A stretch of 64,000 bases of DNA from Corythucha ciliata (GCA_038030265.1 CM075937.1:31290198-31354197), one strand, 5' to 3'. Shown: positions 1 through 11,514, counted from the stretch's first letter. Notes: generated by a model from the sequence alone, not told the origin. Numbers and translations are program-made.

Positions 1-18
1 TCTTATTTTGTGTTCCAG

Positions 19-1275
19 GAAATGGAGAAGGCTGCTGATAAGAGTGAAGCTGAACTTGCGAAGAAAATGGCTGAAGAGTTTTTGAACGAAGACCTTCCTG
101 AGAGTACCTACGGAGCTCCAAAAGCCGGCCCTGGAATGTGGGCTTCATTGATTCGCATCGTCGATCCCACCAACGGTCAAACTCATTCTGTCGTTCGTCT
201 CGAACAGAATGAGGCGGCCTTAAGTTTGGCCCTTGTCCGTTTCTCCCATGCTGCCGATCGCGACATGTATCTCGTTGTGGGCGTTGCTAAGGATTATCAG
301 TTGAATCCTAGACATGTCTCGTGCGGCTATATTTACACTTATAAGTGAGTGACTCGATTTTGCTGAATTGTTGCCACCTACTTACATAATTCATTTCATT
401 TCCTCAGGGTGATAGAAAACGGCACTCATCTTTCGTTTGTTCACAAAACTCTAGTCGACGAGGTTCCGACGGCAGTGGCTCCGTTCCACGGTCGTGTCCT
501 CGTTGGAGTGGGCCGTCTTCTTCGGTTATACGACCTTGGCAAAAAGAAATTGTTGAGAAAGTGCGAGAATAAGCACATTCCAAATATGATCGTTCGAATC
601 GAAGCGATGGGACGACGGGCATTTGTCAGTGACGTTCAAGAGTCCGTTTTCATGGTAAGATACAAGGCGGCTGAGAATCAGTTGATTATTTTTGCCGACG
701 ACACTCAGCCACGTTGGATAACGATGACGACGCTTCTCGACTACAACACCGTTGCTACGGCTGACAAGTTTGGAAACATCGCGATTATTCGACTCCCGAA
801 TAACGTGTCCGATGACGTTGACGAGGACCCTACTGGTAATAAAGCCCTTTGGGATCGTGGTCTCTTGAATGGAGCTTCTCAAAAGGCCGACTGTCCGACC
901 ACTTTTCACGTCGGTGAAATTGTCACGTCCCTTCAGAAGGCGACTCTCATTCCCGGTGGTTCTGAATCGCTCGTCTACACGACGCTGTCTGGAACCGTTG
1001 GAGTTCTCGTCCCATTCACAAAACACGAGGACCAGGACTTTTTTCAACACTTGGAAATGCACATGAGAAGCGAGAATCCTCCTTTGTGCGGTCGTGATCA
1101 CCTCTCGTACCGCTCCTACTACTATCCGGTCAAGAACGTCATCGACGGTGACCTTTGCGAGCAGTACACTTCGCTAGAACCAGACAAACAGAAAACGATC
1201 GCCGAAGGGTTGGAGAGGAATCCGAATGAAGTGTCGGAGAAACTCGAGGACATTAGAACTCGCTACGCGTTTTAA
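19..1275 (+). CDS. SF3B3: Splicing factor 3B subunit 3, C-terminal part
   Basis: This is the 3' end of the gene for SF3B3/SAP130, the large beta-propeller subunit of the U2 snRNP SF3b complex that helps recognise the branch site in the nucleus. Two exons are visible. Exon 19-344 follows an acceptor ending at 18 and exon 408-1275 follows a 63-bp GT-AG intron (345-407). They join in phase to 397 codons plus stop. Diagnostic strings are LPESTYGAPKAG, GRVLVGVGRLLRLYDLGKKK, FADDTQPRW, DEDPTGNKALWDRGLLNGAS, LIPGGSESLVYTTLSG, GRDHLSYRSYY and the terminal KLEDIRTRYAF, all characteristic of this family's CPSF_A-type C-terminal domain. The remaining two thirds of the protein lie to the left of the window. 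I see no AATAAA close behind the stop. Family assignment is near certain. Confidence 0.97.
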
Positions 1276-1744
1276 ATCACACTTTTTTGTATTTAAATTA
1301 TTTTACTATTTTTTTTAGATTTAAGATTACATGATTTTTTCCCAACAATCGAGTGTTTTCTGCCTTACCTCCAATGATAACTGTCTCAATTTTACAATCA
1401 TCATAACCTGCTGTTTTTTGGGCATAGGCGTAGCGAGGTGAGCTGAGCTTGCAGCGGTCCATCTTTCTTCTCTTGTTGACAGCTATTTTACGTTAATTTT
1501 TTTCAAGTTGGAAGTGAAAATTCAATGAGATTGTATTCTGCCAGTTAGTCCAGGAAGCAGGTAGTTCTGGGAGGAAAAAACTCCAGGACTAAGTTTTATG
1601 ACTGATGGTAATATTTTCAGATGTGCTTAATCCCAATTTCAACTTTGCCCAACAACGTTACGACCCCGGCAACATGACGAAATTTGATTGAACTTTTAAA
1701 ATTCGTGTTTTTTTCTGGTCTTTTGCCATTCTACGCGTAATATA
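1276..1744. other. SF3B3 3' flank, no gene seen
   Basis: AT-rich sequence after the SF3B3 stop. It probably includes the 3' UTR. I see no coding potential, RNA gene or clear repeat before the transposon boundary at 1743. Confidence 0.4.
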
Positions 1745-3387
1745 CAGGGTGTTTCAGGACGAATGCCGTATATTTTAATATGTTGTAGTACTAAGTAATT
1801 GCGACCAAAATCACCTTATTGACATAGAGTCGCAAATGATTTCTCTTGAAGTTACAGGCATATTTGTGTGTTTTTAGCCATTCGCTGTTTTTCCTCTAAA
1901 AAGACCTTACACCGACTAAATCTTTTTTTGTACCCTTAAACTGCCGACGTTTTTGAAAAAACCCACACAATTTTACTTTAAAAAAATTTTGATCAAGATC
2001 ATTTTAGTTGCCTCCAAAAATTTCAGTAATTCGTTAAAAATGAAGAAAGCGGCGTTTTCCAAATTTCCGGTGTACGTCAGCGCCAGTTTCTGACCAAGTG
2101 AAAATTTTTCGCCAATTTCATTAAAACATGTCCGTGTTGAGAGCTTTCAAATGATTTTTGAAAAATTGAAATCGGTCCATTTTTCCATGAGATATTGTTC
2201 CTAACGTGTGAAAAAACACGGAGAAAGTCATCAACGACTTAGGTCCATAGGTGAACCTTCCTTAAACGCGTTTGATAATAGAGTAAATTTGTTGGCTTTT
2301 GCTAATTAATCGGTTTAGTGAGGTCCAATATGATCCCTCCCTATCGTACCACACCACACAGTCATTAAAATCGGCACTGAATTGCTTTTCGATCGCGGCG
2401 TTGGGGTTTTCTTCCTCCCACTGGCGCCAGTTCGACTGTTGTTCGTACCGTCTCGGGTAAACGTGGCATCGTCCGAAAAAAGAGTAAGAGGAACGGAATG
2501 CTGATTCTCGAACACCCAGTGATAAAAAATAATGCTATTAATTTCGTCTCCATCGTGTAAATTTTGCACTTTCTGAAATTGGTACAGATAGTGTGTGAGG
2601 AATGTTCACTCTGGAGAAAGCGCATCACAAGAAAACGAAAAACAAAAGAGCAGCTGTTGGACATGATTGAAAATTATTAAAATACGTAGGTGCTCTGTAG
2701 AATACATTTTAGGTTGATTTATTCAATGTGCATACCAAGTTTTCCCCCAATATCTTACAAGTTGACAGTCAGGGGGGGGGGTTACATTTTTTGGGAGTTT
2801 TGTCCTTTGTCACTTATAGTGGATTTCATTTTGAAAATTTAAGACAAGTTATTAAACTGAATAATCAGCAAAAACCAACTTTACTTTGTAATAACGCGTT
2901 TAAGGAAGTTTCACCTATGCCTTTTGATGATTTCTCATAGAAAAATGAACCGATTTCAATTCTTCAAAAAACAATCGAAAGCTCACGGCATGGAGGTGTT
3001 TTACTGAAATTGGCGAAAAATTTTCTCTATGATCACTTGGTCAGAAACTTGCGTTGACGTACACAGGAAAATTCGAAAACGCCTCTTTCTTCATTTTTAA
3101 CGAATTACTCAAATTTTTGGAGGCAACTAACATGATGTTGATCGACATTTCCTGAAGTAAAATTGTGTGATCTTTCCAAAAACGTCAGCAGTTTAAGAGT
3201 ACAAAAAGAGGTTTAGTCGTTGTAACGACTTTTTAGAGGAAAAACAGCGAATGGCTAAAAATGCACAAATGTGCCTGTAACTTCAAGAGAAATCATTTGC
3301 GACCCTATGTCAATAGGGTGATTTTGGTCGCAATTACTTAGTACTACAAAATATTAAAATATACGGCATTCGTCCTGGAACACCCTG
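1745..3387. mobile_element. Long-TIR Tc1/mariner/IS630-type element
   Basis: A 1.64 kb element is bounded by inverted termini starting CAGGGTGTTTC and ending in its complement, each flanked by TA (1743-1744 and 3388-3389), the target duplication expected of Tc1/mariner/IS630 elements. The inverted arms are unusually long: most of 1745-2290 is readable in reverse complement at about 2890-3387, for example the block around 1880 (ttagccattcgctgtttttc) against about 3235-3260. The unpaired centre carries a decayed transposase fragment on the minus strand. Boundaries and TIR are seen directly. The superfamily is inferred from TA plus the transposase remnant. Confidence 0.8.
2315..2569 (-). pseudogene. 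Transposase remnant (DDE, IS630/mariner type)
   Basis: An 84-codon open stretch between the arms of the long-TIR element reads ...HWVFENQHSVPLTLFSDDATFTRDG...VWCGTIGRDHIGPH. The SDDATFTRDG and VWCG-IG--IGP strings resemble the second-Asp region of the IS630-like transposases common in arthropod genomes (usual form F-DE-TFTRDG ... VWCG--GD-LIGP). No start region, first Asp or third catalytic region can be followed in frame and there are stops on both sides, so it is a dead fragment. Assignment is by motif only. Confidence 0.6.
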
Positions 3388-3389
3388 TA

Positions 3390-4527
3390 TATATTTTTCA
3401 ATATGATTCCCGCACATTCCTTACTTCTTCAGGTGTACTCAATCTGAATTCAGAACCCCTAAGAGAGACGTTATAGTATACAGGCCGAAAAACTGCAAAA
3501 CCCCCTTATTTAGGGGTTTTTCGATGTAATACGCGTCATAAGCTGAAATTGACATAGTTCACTGTATTTTGGGTTGGGCAAAGCTGGAATTCGCATTCAG
3601 CACACCAGACCTGAAAGCATAAGCAAGTCTTCGGTGGGAAATAAATGCCGAAGTCGTATTGGCAATTAAAGCTGCCATCTGAAAATAAATTAAGATCTCT
3701 CCTTAAGGATCACACAGGCTCACTAAGTTTGCGTTACTATCCTTCTAGTTAAGTAAAATTATGAAAAATAGGGGGTAAGTTTTGAAATTTGGTACTGTTA
3801 GGTATTTTGGGGTGCCGAACATGAATATGAGGTTTGGTAACAAAAATTTTCAACGGAAATATGTTTTTCCCCAAAAAACTACGAAATTTCGGGTTTTGCC
3901 CTGACGTTTTGAAAATAACTCCCGAGCTATGCATTTTGGCTAGAAAACTCCTAATGTTTAATAAAAGAGTATTAAATTCTCTTTGTCTATATTTCACGTA
4001 TTTGGTGTTTTTTTTTTTTACGATCAACTGTTGAGCCGTCACGCTTGGTTGTCGTCCGACGAAATAAAAACAAAAGTAATTTTTTTTGTATAACACAGGA
4101 ATCAACCTCTTTTTACTAAAATGAACTCAATGTGACGTTTTAAATGTAGGTTGGTCTAAATTCACAATTTAAGAGGTAGTAATATATGGGTTGAAGAAAG
4201 TTGTGGGGGGGGGGGGGCTCGCACTGAAGGAGCGAGTAGACTGAGGTTTATTGGTGGATTTGCGGAGGGTTCGTCTCATTGTCTGGAGATGGATGACCTT
4301 GCGAAGACGTGAGGTCCTCAGTGATGACTGATGAAGTGATGACCATGCAGTAAAGACGGCCTTGGGCAGGAGTGGTTTAGGGGCAGGGCGCTCATCTCCG
4401 GTGGAGTACCTTATTCCGAGTTCTGTCCTCTAGTCAAAACATCGAAATTGCTGAATGGTTTGTCAACTGATTGGTTGGAACGCGTCTTGTTTTTTTGACG
4501 CTCCCGTCAGCGTCCGGCTCTTGCAGT
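3390..4527. other. Intergenic, no gene seen
   Basis: No convincing coding exon on either strand. A run of 11 G lies around 4206-4217. The stretch 4350-4367 (cagtaaagacggccttg) resembles the right terminus of the adjacent hAT-type composite, so this may be a solitary terminus of the same family. Confidence 0.35.
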
Positions 4528-4859
4528 CAGTACCGTCTTTAGGCGGGGGCCCGACGCCCCGCATCAAAGGGGGCCACGGATCCTTCTGATTTTTCTATCG
4601 ATTTGATCTTCTATCGATAGGCCACAACGTATTGATCGAACCTTGGATACAATTTTTTTTGTGGCCCCAAATGTTTTACACCGTGACCTACGTGGGGTGG
4701 GGAGACCCGCACGATTTTCATCTATAAGGCACAAATATAACAACATAACCAGTGTTTCACGATGAAATCGCGCGATTCCCGCTCACGTACGACAGGGTGC
4801 TAGGGTTTTTTGTTTTTCATTTGGAGTCAGTAAAGCAACGATGAAGGCGCGAGGGGCTG

Positions 4860-5425
4860 ATACCTAATTTGCGGTCAAAATAGTGATCAACCCAGATTGT
4901 TAAAATTGAGAAAGAGCGCTAGTTGGTGGCTAAACTTGAGAATGTGGGCGCTTCCGCATAAAAATACAATTCGGGGGTAAAATTCAGCCATATGAATTCG
5001 CGGATAAAATTGAAAAAACACTAATTTGCGGATAAAATTAAGGAATAGCGCTCAATCATAGCTATAAAATTGAAAAATAAGAAATTCACTGTTTCCGGGG
5101 GCAACTTCGCGGCTGAAAACGAGTTAAAGAAAGCGCTCACTCAAGGCTAAAATGAAGAACAAGCGCACGTTCACAGCCAAAATTGAAAAAATTCACGATT
5201 TCCAACGGCCACTTGGAGTGAAATTAAGTGCTAATTCATGGCTCATGGCTAAACCGAAAGAAAATTGCTAATTCATGGCTAAAATCGTGCTAAACTCATG
5301 TCGTCGACTAAAATGCGTGAAAAACGCTAATTGAGAAAAAGCACTAAATTACAGCTAAAAATTAGAAAAAGCCAATTCGCGAATAAATTTGAGAAAGCAA
5401 ATTGGGGGAAACACGCTAATTCGTA
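4860..5425 (+). repeat. Type A degenerate minisatellite array
   Basis: Tandem, strongly diverged units of roughly 25-35 bp built on aattcgcggctaaaattgag followed by aaaaagcgct. At least a dozen units can be followed (for example around 4985, 5020, 5060, 5150, 5215, 5335, 5375). The same unit occurs elsewhere in the window in both orientations. Unit length and sequence vary too much for a recent array. Confidence 0.7.
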
Positions 5426-5539
5426 GCAGTGGCGTGTCCAGCTTTGATCTGGGAGTGATCAGTTTCACGTGAGAACAATTCAGATGCATTCCAATGCCTA
5501 CTGCATGCTTATTTAAATAAATAAATAACTTTTTAGTGA

Positions 5540-5912
5540 GCCAAATATGTGAAATGGATCATTTCAATGAGGTAGCCCCACGAAATTTGGTTTTCCACGA
5601 GCCCGAAACCCGTGAAATTGGGGTTTCAGTTCTTCCAGCCCACCAGGCCGTGGTGTCGTGGGAAGACACCACGAAATTAGTGTTTTAAGGTGAAGAGCAA
5701 ATTCCACGATATTTGCGTTTCAATGAGGCAGAATCGTGAAGATATTTTCATTAGTATGCTAAAACCACGTAATTGTGATTTTGAATGAGTTATATCACCG
5801 CGAAATTGGGATTTCATGCAATTTCCGCGACATTTTGGGGTTATAGTGAGTGAAAATCCGAGATATTTCTTTTTTTTAGTGAGCCAGCCGTGTGAAATTT
5901 TTTTTTTTTTTT
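5540..5912 (+). repeat. Type B degenerate tandem repeat
   Basis: About ten diverged units of about 35-40 bp with the core cgtgaaattggggtttcag and a following tgagcca/tgagtg. The array resumes after a small MITE at about 6062-6265. It resembles type A in carrying a GCGAAATT-like core but has a different linker. Confidence 0.6.
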
Positions 5913-5916
5913 GGTA

Positions 5917-6060
5917 AGGCCCCTTTTACACGAGTAAGTTTTTTGATCAAAGTAGCCATTTTGAAAAAAATTCACAGATGTTCCCTGCCTCAAATTGTCT
6001 GTTTGTGATCAGATTGAACATATTTTTGAATAAAAAACTTACTCGTGTAAAAGGGGCCTA
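5917..6060. mobile_element. Small MITE with about 27-bp TIRs
   Basis: Inverted termini aaggccccttttacacgagt (from 5916) and actcgtgtaaaaggggcct (ending about 6059) flank about 90 bp of unique sequence. It interrupts the type B array, so it inserted after the array formed. No protein coding. Superfamily uncertain. Confidence 0.65.
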
Positions 6061-6292
6061 AGAAAAATTCACGAAATTGGGTGGTTAAATTAGCCAACCC
6101 CGAAAAACTAGTTTTCCGGAAACTAACAGCCACGAAATTGGTTTTTTCAGCAACAAAACAACCGCGAAATTTGGGTTTCAGTGAGCCAGAACAACGAAAA
6201 TGGGTTTTTAGCGACAAAAGTCCGAGAAGTGGTTTTTGTAGGGTGAAATCAGAGATAGGCCAGTCACTTTAGACATCGAAGGTCGCAAAAAA

Positions 6293-7345
6293 CCGGGTAA
6301 ATCTGAATTTTTAGTATGTTGCCAGGGGAGGTACCACTAGTGTAAATCCAAGTTTGCAGCTTCGAAAACCCTGTGCTAACTTCAGGGTGCTCGAAAACCC
6401 TAGACATTTTCGGAGATGTTTTGGATTTTGGCTTATACCTCCCAAAAAATGCATCCTACGAAAAAGGTCACTATTCTTACTATACTTATATATACTTATC
6501 AAAGTACACCAAATGTGCTAAATTTGGAGCCCATGCGGAGCTCTGTAGCTCTATAGTAGTTCACCAGTTATCTCGGAAAACGAAAATAAGACAAATCATT
6601 TTTTTTTTTTTTTTTTTTCAATTTTAAGATCCCTACTATTTTAGCTTAAATTGAAGCTAATCAAATTTGCTACAACTTCATCTCTCAGGACTTCTTCGCA
6701 GGATCTCTTCTTTAGCCGGTATATCTCATGCGAGATGGTCAAAACCTAAAATTGGCACTTTTGGGGCAAAATTACCAATTTTGAAGGGGCGTACCTTGTG
6801 ATCAATTGGACTTACAGAGCTCCGCTTTGGCTCAAAATTAAGAAAATTTTGTCAACTCTAAAAAGTATGGTACATAAGTACATAACGCCTTTTTTCCTAG
6901 AATGTCCTTTCCTCGAAAGTGCGAATTTTAAGTTTTGACCATCTCGCTTGAGAAATACCGGCCAAAGAAGTGATCCTACAAAGTCCTGAGAGACGAAGTT
7001 GTAGTGAATTTGATGAGCATCAATTTAAGCTAAAATAATAGGACTCTTAAAATTAAAAATAATAATTTACCCTATTTTCGTTTTTTCAAATAACTGATGA
7101 ACCACTGGAGCTACAGAGCTTCGCATGGGCTTCAAATTTAGCACATTTGGTGTACTTTCAGAAGTATAGTAGTGACCTTTTTCCTAAGATGCATTTTTAG
7201 GGATATATATAAACCAAAATCTGAAACAAGTCTGAAAATTTCGAGGTTTTTCGAGCACCCTGAATTTAGCACAGGATTTTCGAAGATGCAAAGTTGGATT
7301 CACACTAGTGGTACCTCCCCTGAGAACATACTAAAAATTCAATTT
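6293..7345. repeat. About 1 kb foldback (inverted repeat)
   Basis: The left arm (about 6306-6560) and right arm (about 7090-7343) are reverse complements, for example aggggaggtaccactagtgt at 6326 against acactagtggtacctcccct at 7302. The arms share the block gtgctcgaaaaacc and continue inwards with lower identity to a centre near 6830. The outermost part (ccgggtaaatctgaattttt at 6293) is matched again in inverse at 8436-8456, beyond the neighbouring Penelope-like segment, so the two structures are co-nested. Confidence 0.65.
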
Positions 7346-8395
7346 GGTGTCGAGAAAAGAAAGCTCACTCCCACTAAAAATTGTTTTATTATTTCGTGAC
7401 CGCGGTTTCAGCTTAACGCCATCTTCAAACTAAACAATCCAACAAAAACACGACAAACAATCAAAAAATTTAAAGTTTACAGATGGTCGATCAACAACTT
7501 AAAACTAGAGAAACAAGCGTAACAACATGTATTTATAACTTACCGAGCCAACGAAAAAACAACAACTGACAAGAAACCGACTAGAATTAAATTGCCAATG
7601 AGCGCTCCCCCCTCTCTCCACTACCAGTACATAAGCTCAAGGCCGAACGCTGACAGGGGCCGAGATCAAACGATTTAATTTGGTTCAAACATCCATCCCG
7701 GTATTCCGACGCATGACGAGTTATCTCCAAGAACTCCATCCATGTAATAAGCTTCGATCCTTTCTTTTGGGCATGCAAAAGCTTCACTCCGCCCTCTGAA
7801 GCGTCAAATGGGTGTCCAGTGGCCAGCAAGTGGTTCTTGAACTCTGAAGGGCGGGTCGAGGGTGGCAAATGATCCCGAAGGCGCACTCCAAGCTTTCGAC
7901 CAGTTTGGCCCACATATACACAGCCGACTCACAAGTACACCACAAGGCGTACACCCCCGACTGCTCGAAAATGGTGACTTCGTCTTTAACCCTAGACAAA
8001 TATGTCCTGAGAGATGACGGTTTAAAAATCACCCTAACACCCGCTCGTCTTATAGCTGTTTCCAACTTTCTTGATACACGCCCAAAAAAGGGTAGAACTA
8101 CAAACGACATCCCAGAATCATTCTCCGTTGCTCTGAGACTTGCTCCAACAGTCGACAGCGCCAGCTTATTCCGTCTTCTCCGACTGATTCGTGGCACACA
8201 TGGGGCCACAAGTTAGCGGGGCTAGTCTCCCCGCGCGCAAGGGAGATGGAGGTGATAAAGATCATGGCGCGAAATAATGGCTACTCGGAGGAGTTAGTCG
8301 ACAAGCTATTATGGAGAAGACGGAACGAACCCCGGTCACGAAATAATAAAACAGTTTTTAGTGGGAGTAAGCTTTCTTTTCTCGACATCAAATTG
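7343..8395 (-). mobile_element. Penelope-like element fragment flanked by inverted repeats
   Basis: A segment carrying a GIY-YIG endonuclease remnant on the minus strand is bracketed by about 55-bp inverted repeats: gtgtcgagaaaagaaagct at 7347 onwards and its complement in agctttcttttctcgacatc around 8370-8390, each continuing with the actcccactaaaaa and ttttattatttcgtgaccg blocks. Penelope-like elements often have terminal repeats in direct or inverted arrangement, so these may be its terminal repeats. Confidence 0.6.
7587..8209 (-). pseudogene. Penelope-like RT tail and GIY-YIG endonuclease, frameshifted
   Basis: Reading from 8209 downward, one frame gives ...VIFKPSSLRTYLSRVKDEVTIFEQSGVYALWC...SAVY and a second frame continues from about 7913 as GQTGRKLGVRLRDHL...EFKNHLLATGHPFD...WMEFLEITRH. 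SGVY is the GIY-like half and Y-x-GQTGRKL-VRL-DH is the YIG half, as in the endonuclease domain at the C-terminus of Penelope-like retroelements. The frame change falls on the YIG motif itself, and most of the reverse transcriptase is missing. The protein cannot be made as it stands. Confidence 0.75.
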
Positions 8396-8923
8396 TTGGA
8401 TGCTCCCACACTTTCGGCCTAATAATTCATTATACTAAAAATTCAGATTTACCGGATTTTTTGCAATGTTTGCCCCTTTTTTGGTCTATAATAACTGGCC
8501 TAAGACAATGTTTTTTTTTTTTTTTTTTTTTTGAGTCAGACCAGCAAAAATGGGTTTTTGGTGCGCAAAATTTGCGAAATTGGTCTCTTTTAATCACGAC
8601 ACCCTGTGAAATTGGTTGATCAGCTACTAAGATTATTAATATTATTAGTTGTTAGGCCCTACAAGTTAATTCATATTTTATTTTTTGGGTTTTCACTTAT
8701 TGGAAACGAAGAAGTAGAAGAAGCAATAACCCAAAACCCTAAAAATAAAATAATAATCAAGCTACAAATATTGGCAAAATTGTTGTTTCTTTTTTTGTTT
8801 TTTTAGTGGCCGAAATCCGGGAAATGATTTTCTAGCGAGGCAGACCAACGAAAATGTCTTTTTGGCGAGAAAAATCAAATGAATTTGATTTTAGAAAGCG
8901 AAATCCGAGAAATTGGTTTCTTA

Positions 8924-9071
8924 TAGCGTTTTCCATTTGCATAAAATTCCGCTCTGAAGCCGAACATTTCCACACGTCTTCTCTGTATTATATCATATGG
9001 TTACGGAGAAGAAGACGGGTGGAAATGCTCGGCTCCATAGCGGAATTTCATGTAAATGGAAAACGCCATTA
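8924..9071. mobile_element. Hairpin MITE, family P, copy 1
   Basis: Nearly complete palindrome of about 148 bp. The ends are tagcgttttccatttgcat and atgtaaatggaaaacgccat. The arms contain aatttccgctct-g-agccga followed by catttcca/tggaaatg and gtcttctc/gagaagac, with a short centre at tatatcatatgg. It lies in TA-rich context, consistent with a TA target as in Tc1/mariner-type MITEs, which is an inference. Five further copies occur in the window. Confidence 0.8.
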
Positions 9072-9591
9072 GTAAGCTAGACCCGCAAAATATACGTATA
9101 CCTATACATATAATATTTTTTGAATCAAAGAACCCCGCCGAACCGGTGGTGACCCTGAATGATTTGTACTTTTTGATGGTATTGTCAAGCAGCTGCCCCA
9201 CTACGACTTCGATTTGGAGTCTAGTAGTCTGCTCACCCATGCCCACGCTCATGGTTGACGGTTAAAAGTGAAAAAAGATGTAGCCGAACACGTAATCGAA
9301 TTTTATGTAGATTTTTCTCAAAAATGAGAAAAAAATGGCTATAAATAACTGTACCTCTTTACCCGAACACCACTGTAGTTTTTACCCGAAGTACTTTTGA
9401 AAACTAATTTGAAGCTTTGTGAACCCCTCGTGAGAAAGAAAGTGCGCCCCCCCCGCCACAGCCTACAGAGGGGGCCCAATTTTAGGGCCCGGGGCCCCAA
9501 CTTCAGTAAAGACGGCCCTGCTTGCAGTAAAAATACATAGAACTTATGGGGCCTTTCACACAATTGGACGCGTACGCGAGAGTCGTCTAAC

Positions 9592-11347
9592 CAGGGCGGA
9601 TCCACAGGGGGGGGGGGGTAATGGGGGATTTCAGAAAAGTTGATTTTTTAAGAAATTTAGAGAGAATATCACGACGATTCCCTGAGGACAAGCGGTGGTT
9701 GGTAAGCTTATTTGTCGATTCTCTGATATACAAAGGCTACCCTCTCCCCAGGAATTCCAATTTCTTAGCCTCACCTTTTCATAAAGTGAGTCTTTATGTA
9801 TGAGATCGTGCCGAATTTTTACGTGTTGAGAAATGAATCATCAGCTGGTCCATAAATGTAGAGGGTTGTTTGAATTCTAAGGAAATTTAGCGCTTCAACG
9901 TTTTGAGTCGGATTTTCCTATCAGCGCAATACACTCCGCGCAGCGTTATTTAAATTGTTCCCAGTCGAAAAGTGAACGTGTAGTTACTAAGAATAAATGT
10001 AAAACACGCTGCGCTCGCTAAGCGATTTGCGCCGCTATAGGAAAACCCAGTTTTACGGGCCGTAGAACGCGTACTTATCGAGTTAAAGGGGGGAAAAACT
10101 CAGGTTTTCGGTCCTTCTGAAGTTTCTACGGGGAAATTTTGGTGGAAACTCATGAAAATTACCAATGAGCTCATTAAAAAAGTAATAAGCGATTTTTTGG
10201 CAGAAATTACCATTTTTGAGAAAAAAGAGTGCTTTATTACTCTTCAGTGGTTTGATCAGCAAAATTATTCAAACGATCCTTGCGTTTTCAACATGCTAAA
10301 AATCATTAAAGCCTCATGTGAAGCGGTCCTTTGAATGGAACTGAATGTGAACGCCCAAGCATCAAAATATATCGCTCCGGCAGCTGGCTCTCGAACAGAG
10401 TTATAAGTTAATTAGGGACAATAAGTACGTTATTACGTTGTACGTTAGTAGGGATTATTATTATTACGTTATTAGTAAATTAGGGATTATTGTGCAGAAA
10501 TGGCTAAATTAAAGTAGAGAGTCACACTGAGTGGTAATTTTTTTCAAACACATAATAGCAAATTAACTAAAAACGTCGAAATTCATATAGTTGTAAATGC
10601 GCTCTATTTGACAGCCAGCTTGCTGTGGCATTCTTTCTATCGAAAGTGTCCGATAGAAAAAATGAAACCTCTGAAACGTTAGGCACAACTTTTGGCAGTC
10701 CGAAAACCACGATTTTTGGGTCATTTTATCAGTTTTTTTTCTAAACATCCTCTAAACGAGAGGAAATCCTTCTCATACAAAACATTTATTAAATTTCCTA
10801 CGCCTTTCGTGAATACATTGGTTTTCCGCGACCAATACGGAGCACGATAAAACCTTTCGGGCCTTTTTTTCTAAATTGTTGAAAGTCTTAAAATCACCTG
10901 TTTCCGACCAATTTATGCTCCGTGAGCTTCATTTCAGGCCATCAACCTTCTTTCCATTAGCTTACCCAACTTTTTCAAGCCCCTCCGCCACGGTTGAAAA
11001 TTTTTATGCCCTCCATTCTAGATTTTCTATCAAAAAACTTACCATTTTGCCTCCAGAAAACGATAATTTATGCGTTAAACTTGTTGATCTGATACTTCTG
11101 GTGTCCTGGGACTCCCTAACGTCCGTCGGTAACCGGCAATTTGTAGGGTAAAAGCCTAATTTGACTGGACTAATACTGCATGTAGGTGTACTGTACATCC
11201 TTATTTGTCTTGAAACATCATCCCAAAATTGAATTAATTTTGGAATCGTTGGAATGATGTAACATGAGGGTGTTGGTGAAAAGGGTGGGGGTGGGGTCAT
11301 CGGCAGAACCCCCCCCCCCCTAGGATTCAGACCTGGATCCGCCCCTG
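9592..11347. mobile_element. 1.76 kb non-autonomous hAT-type element
   Basis: The left end CAGGGCGGATCCA (from 9592, followed by a long G run) and the right end GGATCCGCCCCTG (to 11347, preceded by a long C run) are inverted termini. Outside them lie cgtctaac (9584-9591) and cgtctcac (11348-11355), matching at 7 of 8 positions. CAG/CTG ends and an 8-bp duplication indicate hAT. The interior has a weak inverted repeat (about 9900-10050) and no transposase. Confidence 0.65.
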
Positions 11348-11404
11348 CGTCTCACCCCCGAGAAATTATTTCCAAAATAGTTTCATATCGACCAAGGTGA
11401 GCAC

Positions 11405-11500
11405 CAGTGGCGTAGGAACAGGGGTATAATGAACCCCTCCCCCATAGATTTTAGCCGGGGGGATACAGCCTATGTATTTGTATTGTACCCCCTTGATTTC
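11405..11500. mobile_element. hAT-type terminus, CAGTGGCGTAGGAAC type
   Basis: CAGTGGCGTAGGAACAGGGG at 11405 matches the terminus of the complete element at 56993-57903. I find no matching opposite end or target duplication nearby, so this looks like a truncated copy. Confidence 0.5.
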
Positions 11501-11514
11501 AGCTGACAGAGAAT

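Larger units (their letters stand above)
4528..9520. mobile_element. 5 kb composite hAT-type element with 8-bp TSD
   Basis: The left end CAGTACCGTCTTTAGG at 4528 and the right end TAAAGACGGCCCTG finishing at 9520 are imperfect inverted termini of the CAGGGCCGTCTTTA type. Both are followed inwards by GGGCCC-rich sequence. The octamer cttgcagt lies immediately outside both ends (4520-4527 and 9521-9528), a perfect 8-bp target duplication, which with CAG/CTG ends is the hAT signature. No hAT transposase is visible, so it is non-autonomous. Its cargo is itself layered: type A and B degenerate tandem repeats, a small MITE, a 1 kb foldback, a Penelope-like remnant and a hairpin MITE. Confidence 0.75.

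Noticed and set aside
526..1101. 191-codon minus-strand open frame over SF3B3
   Set aside because: It is antisense to the certain SF3B3 exon and shows no independent homology.
4206..4217. Long G runs as G-quadruplex regulators
   Set aside because: Similar runs lie near hAT-type termini throughout the window and are better explained as part of those repeats.
7784..8216. 115-codon plus-strand frame opposite the Penelope-like segment
   Set aside because: The minus strand has recognisable GIY-YIG endonuclease motifs; the plus frame is its shadow.
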